From Nitrosarchaeum sp. (lineage in GTDB: Archaea; Thermoproteota; Nitrososphaeria; Nitrososphaerales; Nitrosopumilaceae): 15,233 bases of DNA. Each line of letters starts with the position of its first letter. The first letter of the stretch is position 1. A program made the position numbers and the translations under genes. The stretch covers positions 1 through 15,233 of the forward strand of contig SICY01000007.1 in the NCBI GenBank assembly GCA_009697485.1. Reading direction: 5' to 3'. This document shows, in pieces, positions 1 through 6,076 of this stretch. The notes beneath the pieces were generated by a model, which made no database searches, had not been told where the DNA came from, and saw only the letters and a list, made by a program, of their open reading frames with translations.

Positions 1-303
1 AATTTTGAAAATGCGATTCAAATAGCAATTTTTACAGGCGGTAAAAGTCCAGCCATGTCAAAAAAGTTGAAAATAGAATCTGAAAAAATATTCAAAAAAA
101 TAATCACGAAAGAAGATATTGGTCAGATAAAAATTCAAAATATTGCAAGAGAACATGCTAAAAACATGATCTTGACTCAAAAGGAGAGAAAAATGTATTT
201 GAGCAGTATTATGAATGATAAAGAGATTAAACAGTTAATAAAAGATGATCAGTTGAAAAAAGCTGAAAAGCGAGTAAATACAATATTGAGGAACTGGAAA
301 TGA
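1..303 (+). CDS. Precorrin-2 dehydrogenase / sirohydrochlorin ferrochelatase (Met8/CysG-N type), C-terminal part
   Basis: The frame is open from the first base, so the 5' end lies outside the window. The visible 100 residues begin NFENAIQIAIFTGGKSPAMS. The IAI-TGGKSPAM stretch is the conserved signature of the Met8p/CysG N-terminal siroheme synthase family, where normally IAISTxGxSPAxA is found. Enzymes of this family oxidise precorrin-2 to sirohydrochlorin with NAD, and some also insert iron, giving siroheme. After the signature comes a basic helical C-terminal region ending in RNWK, as expected for the dimerisation/helical domain. The stop TGA overlaps the ATG of hemA by four bases (ATGA), which suggests translational coupling. 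A methionine inside the signature at base 55 is not the true start. Whether the protein also has ferrochelatase activity cannot be judged from this fragment. Confidence 0.85.
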   Translation, partial: NFENAIQIAIFTGGKSPAMSKKLKIESEKIFKKIITKEDIGQIKIQNIAREHAKNMILTQKERKMYLSSIMNDKEIKQLIKDDQLKKAEKRVNTILRNWK

Positions 304-1565
304 ACCAAAACATAATCAATGCACGTGTTACTTTTCGTAACTCACCTATTCATATTATTGAAAGATTTACCATGAGAGATTTAGAAAGTGCATATACACA
401 ATTCAAAGAACATTCAGGTTTAGATGAATGTGTTATCATTCAAACTTGCAACAGAATAGAGCTATTTGGCAAAGCAAAAAATTATGATATTAACAAAATT
501 AAAAAAACGTGGGCTTCACTTACGGGTTTAGAAGAAGAAGCGTTTAAAGAAAATGTAGAATTTGTAGAAAATGGAGAAGCATTACATCATTTACTAAAAC
601 TAACATCAGGATTAGACTCGATGGTAGTAGGAGAAGAACAGATTCTAGGTCAAATAAAAAACTCCATCACATCAGCTAGAAATGCAAAAGCGTCAGGTCA
701 ACATCTTAACAATTTATTTGATAAAGCAATACGAATTGGAACTAGGATTAGAAATTCCACTGGGATTAATCGTGGTGGAATTTCAGTAGGATCAATGGCA
801 GTAAAATTGGCAGAAGAGAACATTGATGAGTTAAAACTAAAGAAAATTTTGTTGATTGGAACCGGTGAAGTATCAACACTTGTTGCAAAATCACTTGGGC
901 GTAGAGGATACAATTTTGTAGTAACTAGCAGAACAATGGACAGATCTCAGGCATTTTGTGAAACTATGGGAGGAAGACCGATAAAATTTGAAGAAGTCTT
1001 AACAGGATTCGAAAATTATGATGTTTTGTTTGTTGCCACAACTGCACCTTACTTCCTTGTTACTCAAGAGAGAATAACAAAAGCAATGCAAGGAAAGAAA
1101 AACGGAATGATGATTCTAGATTTATCAAATCCAAGAACAGTTGACGAAAAAGTTGCAACTATAGGAGGGGTAAAATTGATGAATTTGGATCAGATTGCAG
1201 AAATGGTTGAAAAAAATATGAAATCACGATTAAACAAAGTAAAAAGTGTTGAAAATATAATTAGTGAGGAAGTATCTGTATTAGAGGCTTCAATGAAAAG
1301 ATTAGATGCTGAACCACTTGTGAAAGACGTATTCAAAAATATTGATACACTAAGAGAAAAAGAATTGCAAAAAGCACTTCAGATGCTTAATGAAAAAGAT
1401 GAGAAAAAAATCAAAATCATAGAAGAACTAACAAAAGCAGTGGTAGAAAGTATTGTTTCAACACCAATGAACAATATTCGCAAGGCATCAGAACAAGGTA
1501 AGCCAGACATTATTGAAATGGCAAGCAAACTATTTGACTATAAAAAACAGAATGAATTAGACTAA
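300..1565 (+). CDS. hemA: Glutamyl-tRNA reductase (HemA)
   Basis: This 421-residue protein reduces glutamyl-tRNA(Glu) to glutamate-1-semialdehyde with NADPH, the first committed step of C5-pathway tetrapyrrole synthesis. The catalytic domain shows the thiol nucleophile in QTCNRIE (Cys50), followed by GLDSMVVGEEQILGQ near residues 104-118, a hallmark of the family. A Rossmann NADPH-binding domain follows with ILLIGTGEVS (about 183-192). The last 100 residues form the helical dimerisation domain (LREKELQKAL and a late STPMNNIR motif). Length and domain order are normal for GluTR. The start is fixed by the ATGA overlap with the upstream siroheme gene. It lies 31 bases before hemB. Both the family motifs and the neighbours support the call, so it is nearly certain. 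Confidence 0.97.
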   Translation: MNQNIINARVTFRNSPIHIIERFTMRDLESAYTQFKEHSGLDECVIIQTCNRIELFGKAKNYDINKIKKTWASLTGLEEEAFKENVEFVENGEALHHLLKLTSGLDSMVVGEEQILGQIKNSITSARNAKASGQHLNNLFDKAIRIGTRIRNSTGINRGGISVGSMAVKLAEENIDELKLKKILLIGTGEVSTLVAKSLGRRGYNFVVTSRTMDRSQAFCETMGGRPIKFEEVLTGFENYDVLFVATTAPYFLVTQERITKAMQGKKNGMMILDLSNPRTVDEKVATIGGVKLMNLDQIAEMVEKNMKSRLNKVKSVENIISEEVSVLEASMKRLDAEPLVKDVFKNIDTLREKELQKALQMLNEKDEKKIKIIEELTKAVVESIVSTPMNNIRKASEQGKPDIIEMASKLFDYKKQNELD

Positions 1566-1574
1566 GATTATATC
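1566..1574 (+). promoter_or_regulatory. Candidate TATA box for hemB
   Basis: GATTATATC fills the start of the 31-base gap after hemA. Its centre lies about 27 bases before the hemB ATG at 1597, the spacing expected for a leaderless archaeal transcript. This suggests hemB may have its own promoter besides read-through from hemA. The DNA is AT-rich, so chance is possible. Confidence 0.35.
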
Positions 1575-1596
1575 TTACCCAGAAGAAATTTTGATA

Positions 1597-2577
1597 ATGT
1601 CATTTCCAACTAGACGTCTTCGTAGATTACGAACTTCTGAGAAAATGCGAGAATTAATTCAAGAAACTACTTTAACTTCAAGAGATCTAATCTGCCCAGT
1701 ATTTGTTCAAGAAGATCTAAAATCCAGAATTAAAGTTGAATCAATGTCAGAAATTGAGAGATTACCTCTAGAAGACATCAATGATGAAGTTGGTACAATT
1801 TCCGATTTGAATATTCCATCTATTATGCTATTTGGAATTCCTACCAAGAAAGATGATGCAGGTACTTCATCATTTGACGATAATGGAATTGTTCAAAAAG
1901 CAATTTCTCAAATTAGAAAAAATTTTGGAGATAAAATAGTAATCATGGCAGATGTCTGTCTATGTCAATTTACATCCACAGGTCATTGTGGGATCGTTAA
2001 AGAAAAGAAAATAGATAATGACTCTAGTCTAGAAACACTAGCAAAAATTGCTGTTAGTCAAGCAAAAGCAGGGGTAGATACAGTTTCACCCTCTGCAATG
2101 ATGGATGGGCAGGTAACAGCAATAAGAAAGGCATTAGATGATGAGGGATTCACAGATGTATCCATAATGTCACATTCAGCAAAACATTGTTCATCATTTT
2201 ATTCACCTTTTAGAGATGCAGCAGAATGTGCACCAAAATTTGGGGATAGAAAGACATACCAAGTTCCATTTACAAATGCACGGGAAGCAATGATGGAAGT
2301 TGAAACAGACATCAATGAAGGGGTAGACATTGTAATGATCAAACCAGCTTTAGCATATTTAGATTTGATAGCAGAAACTAGAAGAAGATTCAATATTCCA
2401 ATTGCTGCCTATAGTGTATCTGGGGAATATGCATTGGTAAAAGGTGCTGCAAAACAAGGATGGATAAATGAAAAAGACATTACAGAAGAAATACTATATG
2501 GCATTAAGCGAGCTGGTGCTGACATGATTGTAACATACTTTGCAAAATCAGCAGCAAAATTTCTTCAAAAATCATGA
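1597..2577 (+). CDS. hemB: Porphobilinogen synthase (delta-aminolevulinic acid dehydratase, HemB)
   Basis: This 326-residue enzyme condenses two 5-aminolevulinate molecules to porphobilinogen. The two active-site lysines are visible: Lys196 in SHSAKHCSSFYSPFRDA and the Schiff-base Lys249 in MIKPALAYLDLI. A three-cysteine zinc site is present in DVCLCQFTSTGHCG (Cys121, Cys123, Cys131), so this is the zinc-dependent class rather than the magnesium/aspartate class. The N-terminal RRLRR arm is typical. An in-frame TTG six bases earlier (1591) would add only two residues. The ATG at 1597 is preferred because it gives the usual N-terminus and sits about 27 bases after a TATA-like box. The stop overlaps the next gene by ATGA. 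Confidence 0.96.
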   Translation: MSFPTRRLRRLRTSEKMRELIQETTLTSRDLICPVFVQEDLKSRIKVESMSEIERLPLEDINDEVGTISDLNIPSIMLFGIPTKKDDAGTSSFDDNGIVQKAISQIRKNFGDKIVIMADVCLCQFTSTGHCGIVKEKKIDNDSSLETLAKIAVSQAKAGVDTVSPSAMMDGQVTAIRKALDDEGFTDVSIMSHSAKHCSSFYSPFRDAAECAPKFGDRKTYQVPFTNAREAMMEVETDINEGVDIVMIKPALAYLDLIAETRRRFNIPIAAYSVSGEYALVKGAAKQGWINEKDITEEILYGIKRAGADMIVTYFAKSAAKFLQKS

Positions 2578-2885
2578 GAAATGATGAACGTTTTGAGATA
2601 GAAAGGGCTTTTGATTTATTACCGCATATTGTAGGTTCTAGCTGGGCAGTAATCTGGTTTAGATTAAATAAAATAAAAAAACCTACTCGTGAAGAATATA
2701 GAAAAAAAGTTTTAGACTATCTAAAAATGATGGAACCAATCTTTGAATCATACCAAGCAGATGAGAAATTCGCAGAGATAATACAATACATTCAGATAAG
2801 AAAACAAGAAGAATACGAAAAAATCATATCTGGTTTGAATAAAGAAATTGAAAAGAGGTACAATAGATATATTGATTATGGATAA
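2574..2885 (+). CDS. Conserved-looking hypothetical protein coupled to hemB
   Basis: I do not recognise this 103-residue protein. Its ATG lies inside the hemB stop (ATGA), so it is probably translated from the same mRNA by re-initiation. It is mostly helical and charged. The N-terminal 40 residues contain a short aromatic patch (GSSWAVIWF, about 21-29), and the C-terminal half is rich in Lys, Glu and Tyr (for example KEIEKRYNRYIDYG at the end). No cysteine or histidine cluster that would suggest metal or heme binding is visible, and there is no signal peptide or clear membrane segment. The location at the end of a heme operon suggests a link with tetrapyrrole synthesis, but that is inference only. 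Confidence 0.75.
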   Translation: MRNDERFEIERAFDLLPHIVGSSWAVIWFRLNKIKKPTREEYRKKVLDYLKMMEPIFESYQADEKFAEIIQYIQIRKQEEYEKIISGLNKEIEKRYNRYIDYG

Positions 2886-2888
2886 AAA

Positions 2889-2920
2889 TGATATTTTTTA
2901 AATTGTCAAGTAAAAAAAGG
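2889..2920. terminator. Convergent oligo-T termination region
   Basis: Two genes meet here tail to tail. The plus strand has a run of six T at about 2892-2897, and a run of seven A at about 2913-2919 reads as oligo-T on the minus strand. Such T tracts serve as intrinsic terminators in archaea. There is no strong hairpin. Confidence 0.4.
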
Positions 2921-2946
2921 AATTATTTTGTGTGAGCGAAATAAGA

Positions 2947-3570
2947 TTATTGTATTTCCTTTTTTAGTTCATTCAAAAAGTCTTTCAGGACTTTAGTTCG
3001 CTTTTTGGCCTCAATCTTGCCAGATTTTGTATTCATAAGAGATTCTAATTTGAGTAGTTTACGGTAAAAATGATCTAATGCCCAAATTTCATCATTAGGT
3101 ATTCTATTTTTGCAGAAAGGATCTTTAATATTATAAAATGGTCTTTTTTCAGAACCACTTACAGCAAAGACTCTAGCAATTCCTATTGCACCAATTGCAT
3201 CCAAGCGATCAGCATCTTGAAGAATTTTTCCCTCAAGGGTTGTAGGAATTTTATTTCTAGAAAAACTATGATCACGAATAGCATCAGAAATTATCTGAGT
3301 CTCTTCTTTTGTAAAATTAAATTTTTTTAAAATGTTCCTTGATTTTTCTGCACTTTTTATTGAGGATAATTTTGAACGTTTGTCAGATTTTGGATATGAA
3401 ACAATATCATGTAATAATATAGCACTTAGAACAAGTTTTTCACGGGCATTTTCCTTTTTACATATTTTTTGGGCATTTTTGAATACTCGCATAATATGAT
3501 CAAAGTCATGTGCAGAATCATTAATCATCAAATTATGTACTTCTTGTTTTAGTGAATTTATAACATTCAT
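2947..3570 (-). CDS. HD-domain metal-dependent phosphohydrolase
   Basis: The 207-residue protein carries the metal-binding pattern of the HD superfamily: His25 in HDFDHIMRVF, the His54-Asp55 pair in ILLHDIV, His101 in RDHSF and the late Asp in LQDADRLDAIGAIGIARVF (Asp119/Asp121/Asp124). The combination of H..HD..D with DADRLDAIGAIGIAR resembles the small YedJ/YpgQ-like branch of HD hydrolases. Enzymes of the superfamily hydrolyse phosphate esters of nucleotides or related compounds. The substrate here cannot be told. There is no membrane segment, so it should be cytosolic. It starts one base after the stop of the upstream VTT-type membrane protein gene and is almost certainly co-transcribed with it. 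The C-terminus is very basic (EAKKRTKVLKDFLNELKKEIQ). Confidence 0.88.
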   Translation of the reverse strand: MNVINSLKQEVHNLMINDSAHDFDHIMRVFKNAQKICKKENAREKLVLSAILLHDIVSYPKSDKRSKLSSIKSAEKSRNILKKFNFTKEETQIISDAIRDHSFSRNKIPTTLEGKILQDADRLDAIGAIGIARVFAVSGSEKRPFYNIKDPFCKNRIPNDEIWALDHFYRKLLKLESLMNTKSGKIEAKKRTKVLKDFLNELKKEIQ

Positions 3571-3571
3571 T

Positions 3572-4189
3572 TTAAAATCTCCACAATCTAGGCTTGACTA
3601 GTCTAAGTTTTTTCTTATTTAACAGAATATTCCAGTCAATTGCAGCAAAAACAATAATTGCTATAATCCCCAGACCATCAGCTAATAAAATACCAACTAG
3701 TTGGTCTTCAAATAGCCTTGTAAATGGAATTAGTATTGCAGGACTTATTGTCAGCATTACATAAAACGCCAAAAGTTTTCCAAACCAGAATCCAACATAC
3801 ATGCCGATACTTTTTGCTTTTATCAAACCATATGCTACAAAAAGAATATTGTCCGGTAAAGGAGTCACTGCAAAAACAAATGAAGAAATAACATAACCAT
3901 ATTTTTTCTTATTAAGGTAATCCCCTATCACAGTTAAATTTGACGTGTTATTATTTGAATGATTTTTGAATTTAGAAACAAGTTGTTTTAAAACAAATCG
4001 TCCAGCTGTTGAAGCAGTGGCACCAACTATGGCAAGTATAGATATATTCATAGAATCATCGAACGCATAAAACGATGAAAGAATTAACCAATTTGGTGGC
4101 ATTAAAATCGGCGAGATGTTTACGAAAAACAAAACAATTAGAGGTCCAAGATATGAAAAACCATTGAATATTTCGAAAATATCAGCCAT
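3572..4189 (-). CDS. VTT-domain (DedA/YqaA-like) membrane protein
   Basis: This 205-residue integral membrane protein has several hydrophobic spans. The features that point to the VTT/SNARE-associated (DedA, YqaA) family are the early FFVNISPILMPPNW re-entrant-type stretch (about 21-34), the small-residue-rich GATASTAGRF segment (about 56-65) and the later FAVTPLPDNILFVAYGL loop (about 106-122), matching the family's F-xxxPxPxx signature. The protein ends with a basic tail (NKKKLRLVKPRLWRF) that should lie in the cytoplasm. Bacterial relatives are tied to lipid transport and membrane homeostasis; the archaeal role is unknown. It heads a two-gene unit with the HD hydrolase. An AT-rich TATA-like stretch lies about 26 bases upstream of the ATG. 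Confidence 0.8.
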   Translation of the reverse strand: MADIFEIFNGFSYLGPLIVLFFVNISPILMPPNWLILSSFYAFDDSMNISILAIVGATASTAGRFVLKQLVSKFKNHSNNNTSNLTVIGDYLNKKKYGYVISSFVFAVTPLPDNILFVAYGLIKAKSIGMYVGFWFGKLLAFYVMLTISPAILIPFTRLFEDQLVGILLADGLGIIAIIVFAAIDWNILLNKKKLRLVKPRLWRF

Positions 4190-4343
4190 ATCTACTCGTT
4201 AAGTTGGATTTTTTTATTTCTAAACCCTTGGATTCTCATTTAGTCATGAAAATACCGTTAAATGATTGTAAATTATCTAAAAATTTCATAAATGTTAGAA
4301 CATTGATCAGAAATTGGAAGAAATTAGAACAATCATGCAATAT

Positions 4344-4352
4344 ACTTATAAG
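4344..4352 (+). promoter_or_regulatory. TATA box of the small zinc-finger gene
   Basis: ACTTATAAG is centred about 27 bases before the ATG at 4375. The same CTTATAA core lies at the same distance before the OB-fold gene at 5718. This spacing implies a leaderless mRNA and supports the short start. Confidence 0.55.
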
Positions 4353-4374
4353 GAAATTAGGCATTATCTTACAT

Positions 4375-4497
4375 ATGTCTGAAGTTAGCTGGAAGTGCTT
4401 TAGATGTAATCTTACATTTAAAGATGAAAATATTGCAGACATACATAAAGAGATTTCAAAGCATTCCATTACCAAGGTAAAACCTATCACCATTTAA
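4375..4497 (+). CDS. Small C2H2-type zinc-finger protein
   Basis: The protein has 40 residues. It contains WKCFRCNLTFKDENIADIHK followed by a second histidine six residues further on, a Cys-x2-Cys...His-x5-His arrangement like a single C2H2 zinc finger. Cys8 and Cys11 would pair with His24 and His30. The frame is open further upstream (a TTG at 4204 would give 97 residues), but the added residues are of low complexity. The TATA-like box 27 bases before the ATG at 4375 favours the short form. Very small single-finger proteins of this kind are common in ammonia-oxidising archaea and are presumed to bind nucleic acid or protein. The exact role is unknown. Confidence 0.7.
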   Translation: MSEVSWKCFRCNLTFKDENIADIHKEISKHSITKVKPITI

Positions 4498-4546
4498 TTT
4501 TCAAAATTATTCAAAATATTCTCAAGATCCAGCAAGTAGATGTTAA

Positions 4547-4648
4547 TGCAGAGGGTGGGATTTGAACCCACGAACTCCTGAGAGAAAGGATTTCCTATTT
4601 TTGAGGATCTTGAGTCCTTCTCGGTTGACCGGGCTTCGATACCTCTGC
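4547..4648 (-). tRNA. tRNA-Leu (anticodon CAA) with a 17-nt intron
   Basis: On the minus strand the gene starts GCAGAGG and ends CCTCTGC plus discriminator A, a perfect 7-bp acceptor stem. U8-A9 follow, then a 3-bp D stem (TCG/CGA) with GG in the loop. The anticodon arm has stem AAGGA, loop CTCAAGA and anticodon CAA (codon UUG). The T arm is GTGGG-TTCAAAT-CCCAC. The anticodon stem closes perfectly with TCCTT only if 17 bases (4592-4608) after position 37 are removed. The spliced RNA is then 85 nt with a 14-nt class II variable arm, normal for tRNA-Leu. CCA is not encoded. It is an isolated gene between the zinc-finger gene and a non-coding stretch. Confidence 0.9.
4592..4608 (-). other. Putative tRNA intron after position 37
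   Basis: Seventeen bases follow anticodon-loop position 37, the usual site of archaeal tRNA introns. The intron holds a small self-pairing element (TCCT...AGGA around a 7-base A-rich loop). The pentamer ATCCT occurs both at the intron start (4608-4604) and at the start of exon 2 (4591-4587). Several cut registers therefore give the same mature tRNA, and the exact splice sites cannot be fixed from sequence. A canonical bulge-helix-bulge is not obvious. Confidence 0.7.
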
Positions 4649-4669
4649 AATGAGATGAAATATTGACTG

Positions 4670-4679
4670 ATATTTTTCA
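4670..4679 (-). promoter_or_regulatory. Candidate TATA box of the tRNA-Leu gene
   Basis: On the minus strand TGAAAAATAT is centred about 26 bases before the first base of the tRNA. This is the right place for an archaeal TATA box with transcription starting at or just before the mature 5' end. Confidence 0.4.
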
Positions 4680-4938
4680 ATTACTATTAGAGTAAAATTT
4701 AGAAAATGATCGTAAAATTAGAGAATTTCTAAAATAATTTGTTCATTGTTTTTAAAAGTCTATTATTCTCTGAATACGTGAATAGGAACCGAAAATAATC
4801 CATTTCAAATTGAACTAAAACCTAGTATTTTACGATATGACGAAAAAAGATAGAGTGTAGACAGGGTATTCATCGATGTATTCATTTTCCATCGTGTTTA
4901 TTGAGTAGAAATACATAATTTTTTAAGAAATTTTGTAG

Positions 4939-4957
4939 AAATAAAAAAAGAAAAATA
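4939..4957 (-). terminator. Oligo-T terminator of the phasin-like gene
   Basis: Read on the minus strand, just after the TAG stop at 4964, the sequence is TTATTTTTCTTTTTTTATT. It is a dense T tract of the kind that ends archaeal transcripts. No hairpin precedes it. Confidence 0.55.
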
Positions 4958-4963
4958 ATCACA

Positions 4964-5392
4964 CTAGTTTTTTATTTGTGTGAATGGGGTTATCCAAGAC
5001 TGGACAATGTTTTTATTCAAATCAGCAAATGCATTTACGTTATCATTGAATGTTTTAATGTTTTGTACGGTTGCATCAATTGTAGTTTTAACAATTTGAT
5101 TTTGTACAGTATTTGCTTGAACAACTTGCTTGTTAATATCTACAAGTGCGGTTTTCATTGCATCTGGGATTTCAGTTGAAAGCCCATTCTTTTTTGCAAA
5201 TTCTTGTTGCATTGAGATTGAAGCATCGATTGTTTTTTCACAAGCTTTGACACATTCTTCTTGTAGGTGTGTCATAGATTGGAAATACTGTGGTACATTT
5301 TTTGTAACATTTTCAAAATATTTTTGAACATTTTGCTTGTACATTGAATAGACATTTCCTGCTTGATTTGTTTGCTGGATTTGTGTAGTCAT
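4964..5392 (-). CDS. Phasin-like helical protein
   Basis: The protein has 142 residues, starting MTTQIQQTNQ. It appears almost wholly alpha-helical and polar, rich in Gln, Asn, Thr, Val and Lys. Amphipathic repeats are visible such as VQKYFENVTKNVPQYFQSM (about 24-42) and QNQIVKTTIDATVQNIKTF (about 98-116), and the end is SWITPFTQIKN. This resembles phasins, the small helical proteins that coat polyhydroxyalkanoate granules. Relatives of this organism carry PHA synthase genes, though none is in this window. The similarity is in style, not in a sharp motif, so the function is tentative. An ATG 11 codons earlier is in frame, but a strong TATA box lies 26 bases before the ATG at 5392, which favours the shorter form. 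It stands alone with its own promoter and terminator. Confidence 0.7.
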   Translation of the reverse strand: MTTQIQQTNQAGNVYSMYKQNVQKYFENVTKNVPQYFQSMTHLQEECVKACEKTIDASISMQQEFAKKNGLSTEIPDAMKTALVDINKQVVQANTVQNQIVKTTIDATVQNIKTFNDNVNAFADLNKNIVQSWITPFTQIKN

Positions 5393-5413
5393 GATTCTGG
5401 TTGCATGTGGGAC

Positions 5414-5422
5414 TATATATAT
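5414..5422 (-). promoter_or_regulatory. TATA box of the phasin-like gene
   Basis: ATATATATA on the minus strand is centred about 26 bases before the ATG at 5392. It is the cleanest TATA element in the window and implies a leaderless mRNA. CCAATG just upstream occupies the BRE position. Confidence 0.65.
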
Positions 5423-5425
5423 CAT

Positions 5426-5453
5426 TGGTAATAAATGGTAATAGATGGTAATA
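5426..5453. repeat. Three direct repeats of TGGTAATA with exact 10-bp spacing
   Basis: TGGTAATA occurs at 5426-5433, 5436-5443 and 5446-5453, each separated by two bases, giving a 10-bp period. A degenerate fourth unit (AGGGTATT, from 5455) may follow. On the minus strand the repeats (TATTACCA) lie directly upstream of the phasin-like gene's TATA box. One helical turn per repeat puts all copies on the same DNA face, as in a binding array for a regulator. Function is inferred. Confidence 0.7.
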
Positions 5454-5463
5454 TAGGGTATTA

Positions 5464-5686
5464 ACAGTCATTTTGATGAAATATAGCGAATCTAACAGGC
5501 ACAGTATAGAGGAGGAGGATATTTTATCGGATTTATATCATATACCGTAATCAGCATTTTTCTATTGTAGGATTTTGGTTCAGTTATTTGCATTCAGGCT
5601 AAGATATGATTTTTGAGAAAAAATGGATATTTTGAATAAATGTGAAAATACCCCTTTAATCACTCATGTAAGATTATTTAAAAAAA
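5464..5686. other. Intergenic remainder between the phasin-like and OB-fold genes
   Basis: The whole gap between the two divergent starts (5393-5717) is 325 bases. The left edge carries the promoter and phased repeats of the minus-strand gene, and the right edge carries the TATA box of the plus-strand gene. Between them the only open frame of note is a 24-codon ORF (5476-5550, MKYSESNRHS..., acidic) that ends soon after a purine-rich GAGGAGGAGGAT. It is too short and unsupported to call a gene. No stable RNA structure is evident. Confidence 0.5.
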
Positions 5687-5695
5687 CTTATAATT
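5687..5695 (+). promoter_or_regulatory. TATA box of the OB-fold gene
   Basis: CTTATAATT is centred about 27 bases before the ATG at 5718, giving a leaderless mRNA. It overlaps the alternative TTG start at 5694, which argues against that start. Confidence 0.6.
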
Positions 5696-5717
5696 GTCCG
5701 AATTAGAGTCAAAATAC

Positions 5718-6023
5718 ATGGCAGAATTTCAATCAGTTGCACAAGTAAAAAAAATGAGAAGTGGGATTAATCTAAAAGCTGAAGTAAAAAGCAAAGGAGA
5801 GTCAAGAACAGTGAATCTCAAAACAGGCGGCACGGTTGATGTTTGTGATGCAGTAATATCCGATGGATCAGATGACATCAAACTAACATTATGGGGGGAT
5901 GACATTAAAGCAGTAAACATTGGAGATGTAGTAGTAATTAAAAATGGGTATACCAATGAGTTCAAAGGTGAAGTGTCACTAACAAAAGGGAAATTTGGTA
6001 CAATGGAAATTAATCCTCAATAA
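5718..6023 (+). CDS. Single OB-fold nucleic-acid-binding protein (SSB/RPA-like)
   Basis: The protein has 101 residues, starting MAEFQSVAQV. The order of motifs is that of an RPA-type OB fold: an N-terminal strand SGINLKAEVKSKGESRTVNL (about 14-33), GGTVDVCDAVISDGSDDIKLTLWGDD (about 36-61), NIGDVVVIKNGYTNEFKGEVSLTKGKFG (about 66-93) and the end EINPQ. The IKLTLWGDD and IGDVVVIKNGYT segments are classic for archaeal single-stranded DNA-binding proteins. There is no zinc finger and no long acidic tail. It likely binds ssDNA or RNA; whether it is the main SSB cannot be said. A TTG eight codons upstream is in frame, but the TATA box lies on it. It is monocistronic and converges on the next minus-strand gene. 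Confidence 0.88.
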   Translation: MAEFQSVAQVKKMRSGINLKAEVKSKGESRTVNLKTGGTVDVCDAVISDGSDDIKLTLWGDDIKAVNIGDVVVIKNGYTNEFKGEVSLTKGKFGTMEINPQ

Positions 6024-6076
6024 ATTAGATTTTTAAAACGATTGCACCAATAAGAAAAAATAGATAAAATTATAGA

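Larger units (their letters stand above)
4649..4963. other. Gene-free stretch between tRNA-Leu and the phasin-like gene
   Basis: These 315 bases are very AT-rich and hold no convincing gene on either strand; open frames are fewer than about 15 codons. The left edge contains the tRNA promoter. Inside are a short inverted repeat (TTAGA-gaatt-TCTAA, 4718-4732) and a doubled GTATTCAT around the palindrome CATCGATG (about 4869-4886). The right edge is a T-rich terminator for the minus-strand gene. No known RNA family is recognised. Confidence 0.6.

Noticed and set aside
4204..4374. N-terminal extension of the zinc-finger gene from TTG 4204, giving 97 residues
   Set aside because: The added residues are low-complexity, the TATA box at 4344-4352 lies inside the extension, and the 40-residue form contains the full finger.
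4547..4648. Integration at the tRNA-Leu gene as source of the neighbouring small genes
   Set aside because: No integrase gene and no repeat of the tRNA 3' end are visible in the window.
4718..4732. Inverted repeat TTAGA-gaatt-TCTAA as an RNA hairpin or terminator
   Set aside because: The 5-bp A/T-rich stem is expected by chance in this composition and no gene end lies close by.
4867..4886. Doubled GTATTCAT around CATCGATG as an attachment site or operator
   Set aside because: There is only one pair, no integrase or nearby promoter, and no second copy at the tRNA gene.
5509..5520. GAGGAGGAGGAT as a strong Shine-Dalgarno site
   Set aside because: No start codon with an open frame follows at a suitable distance.
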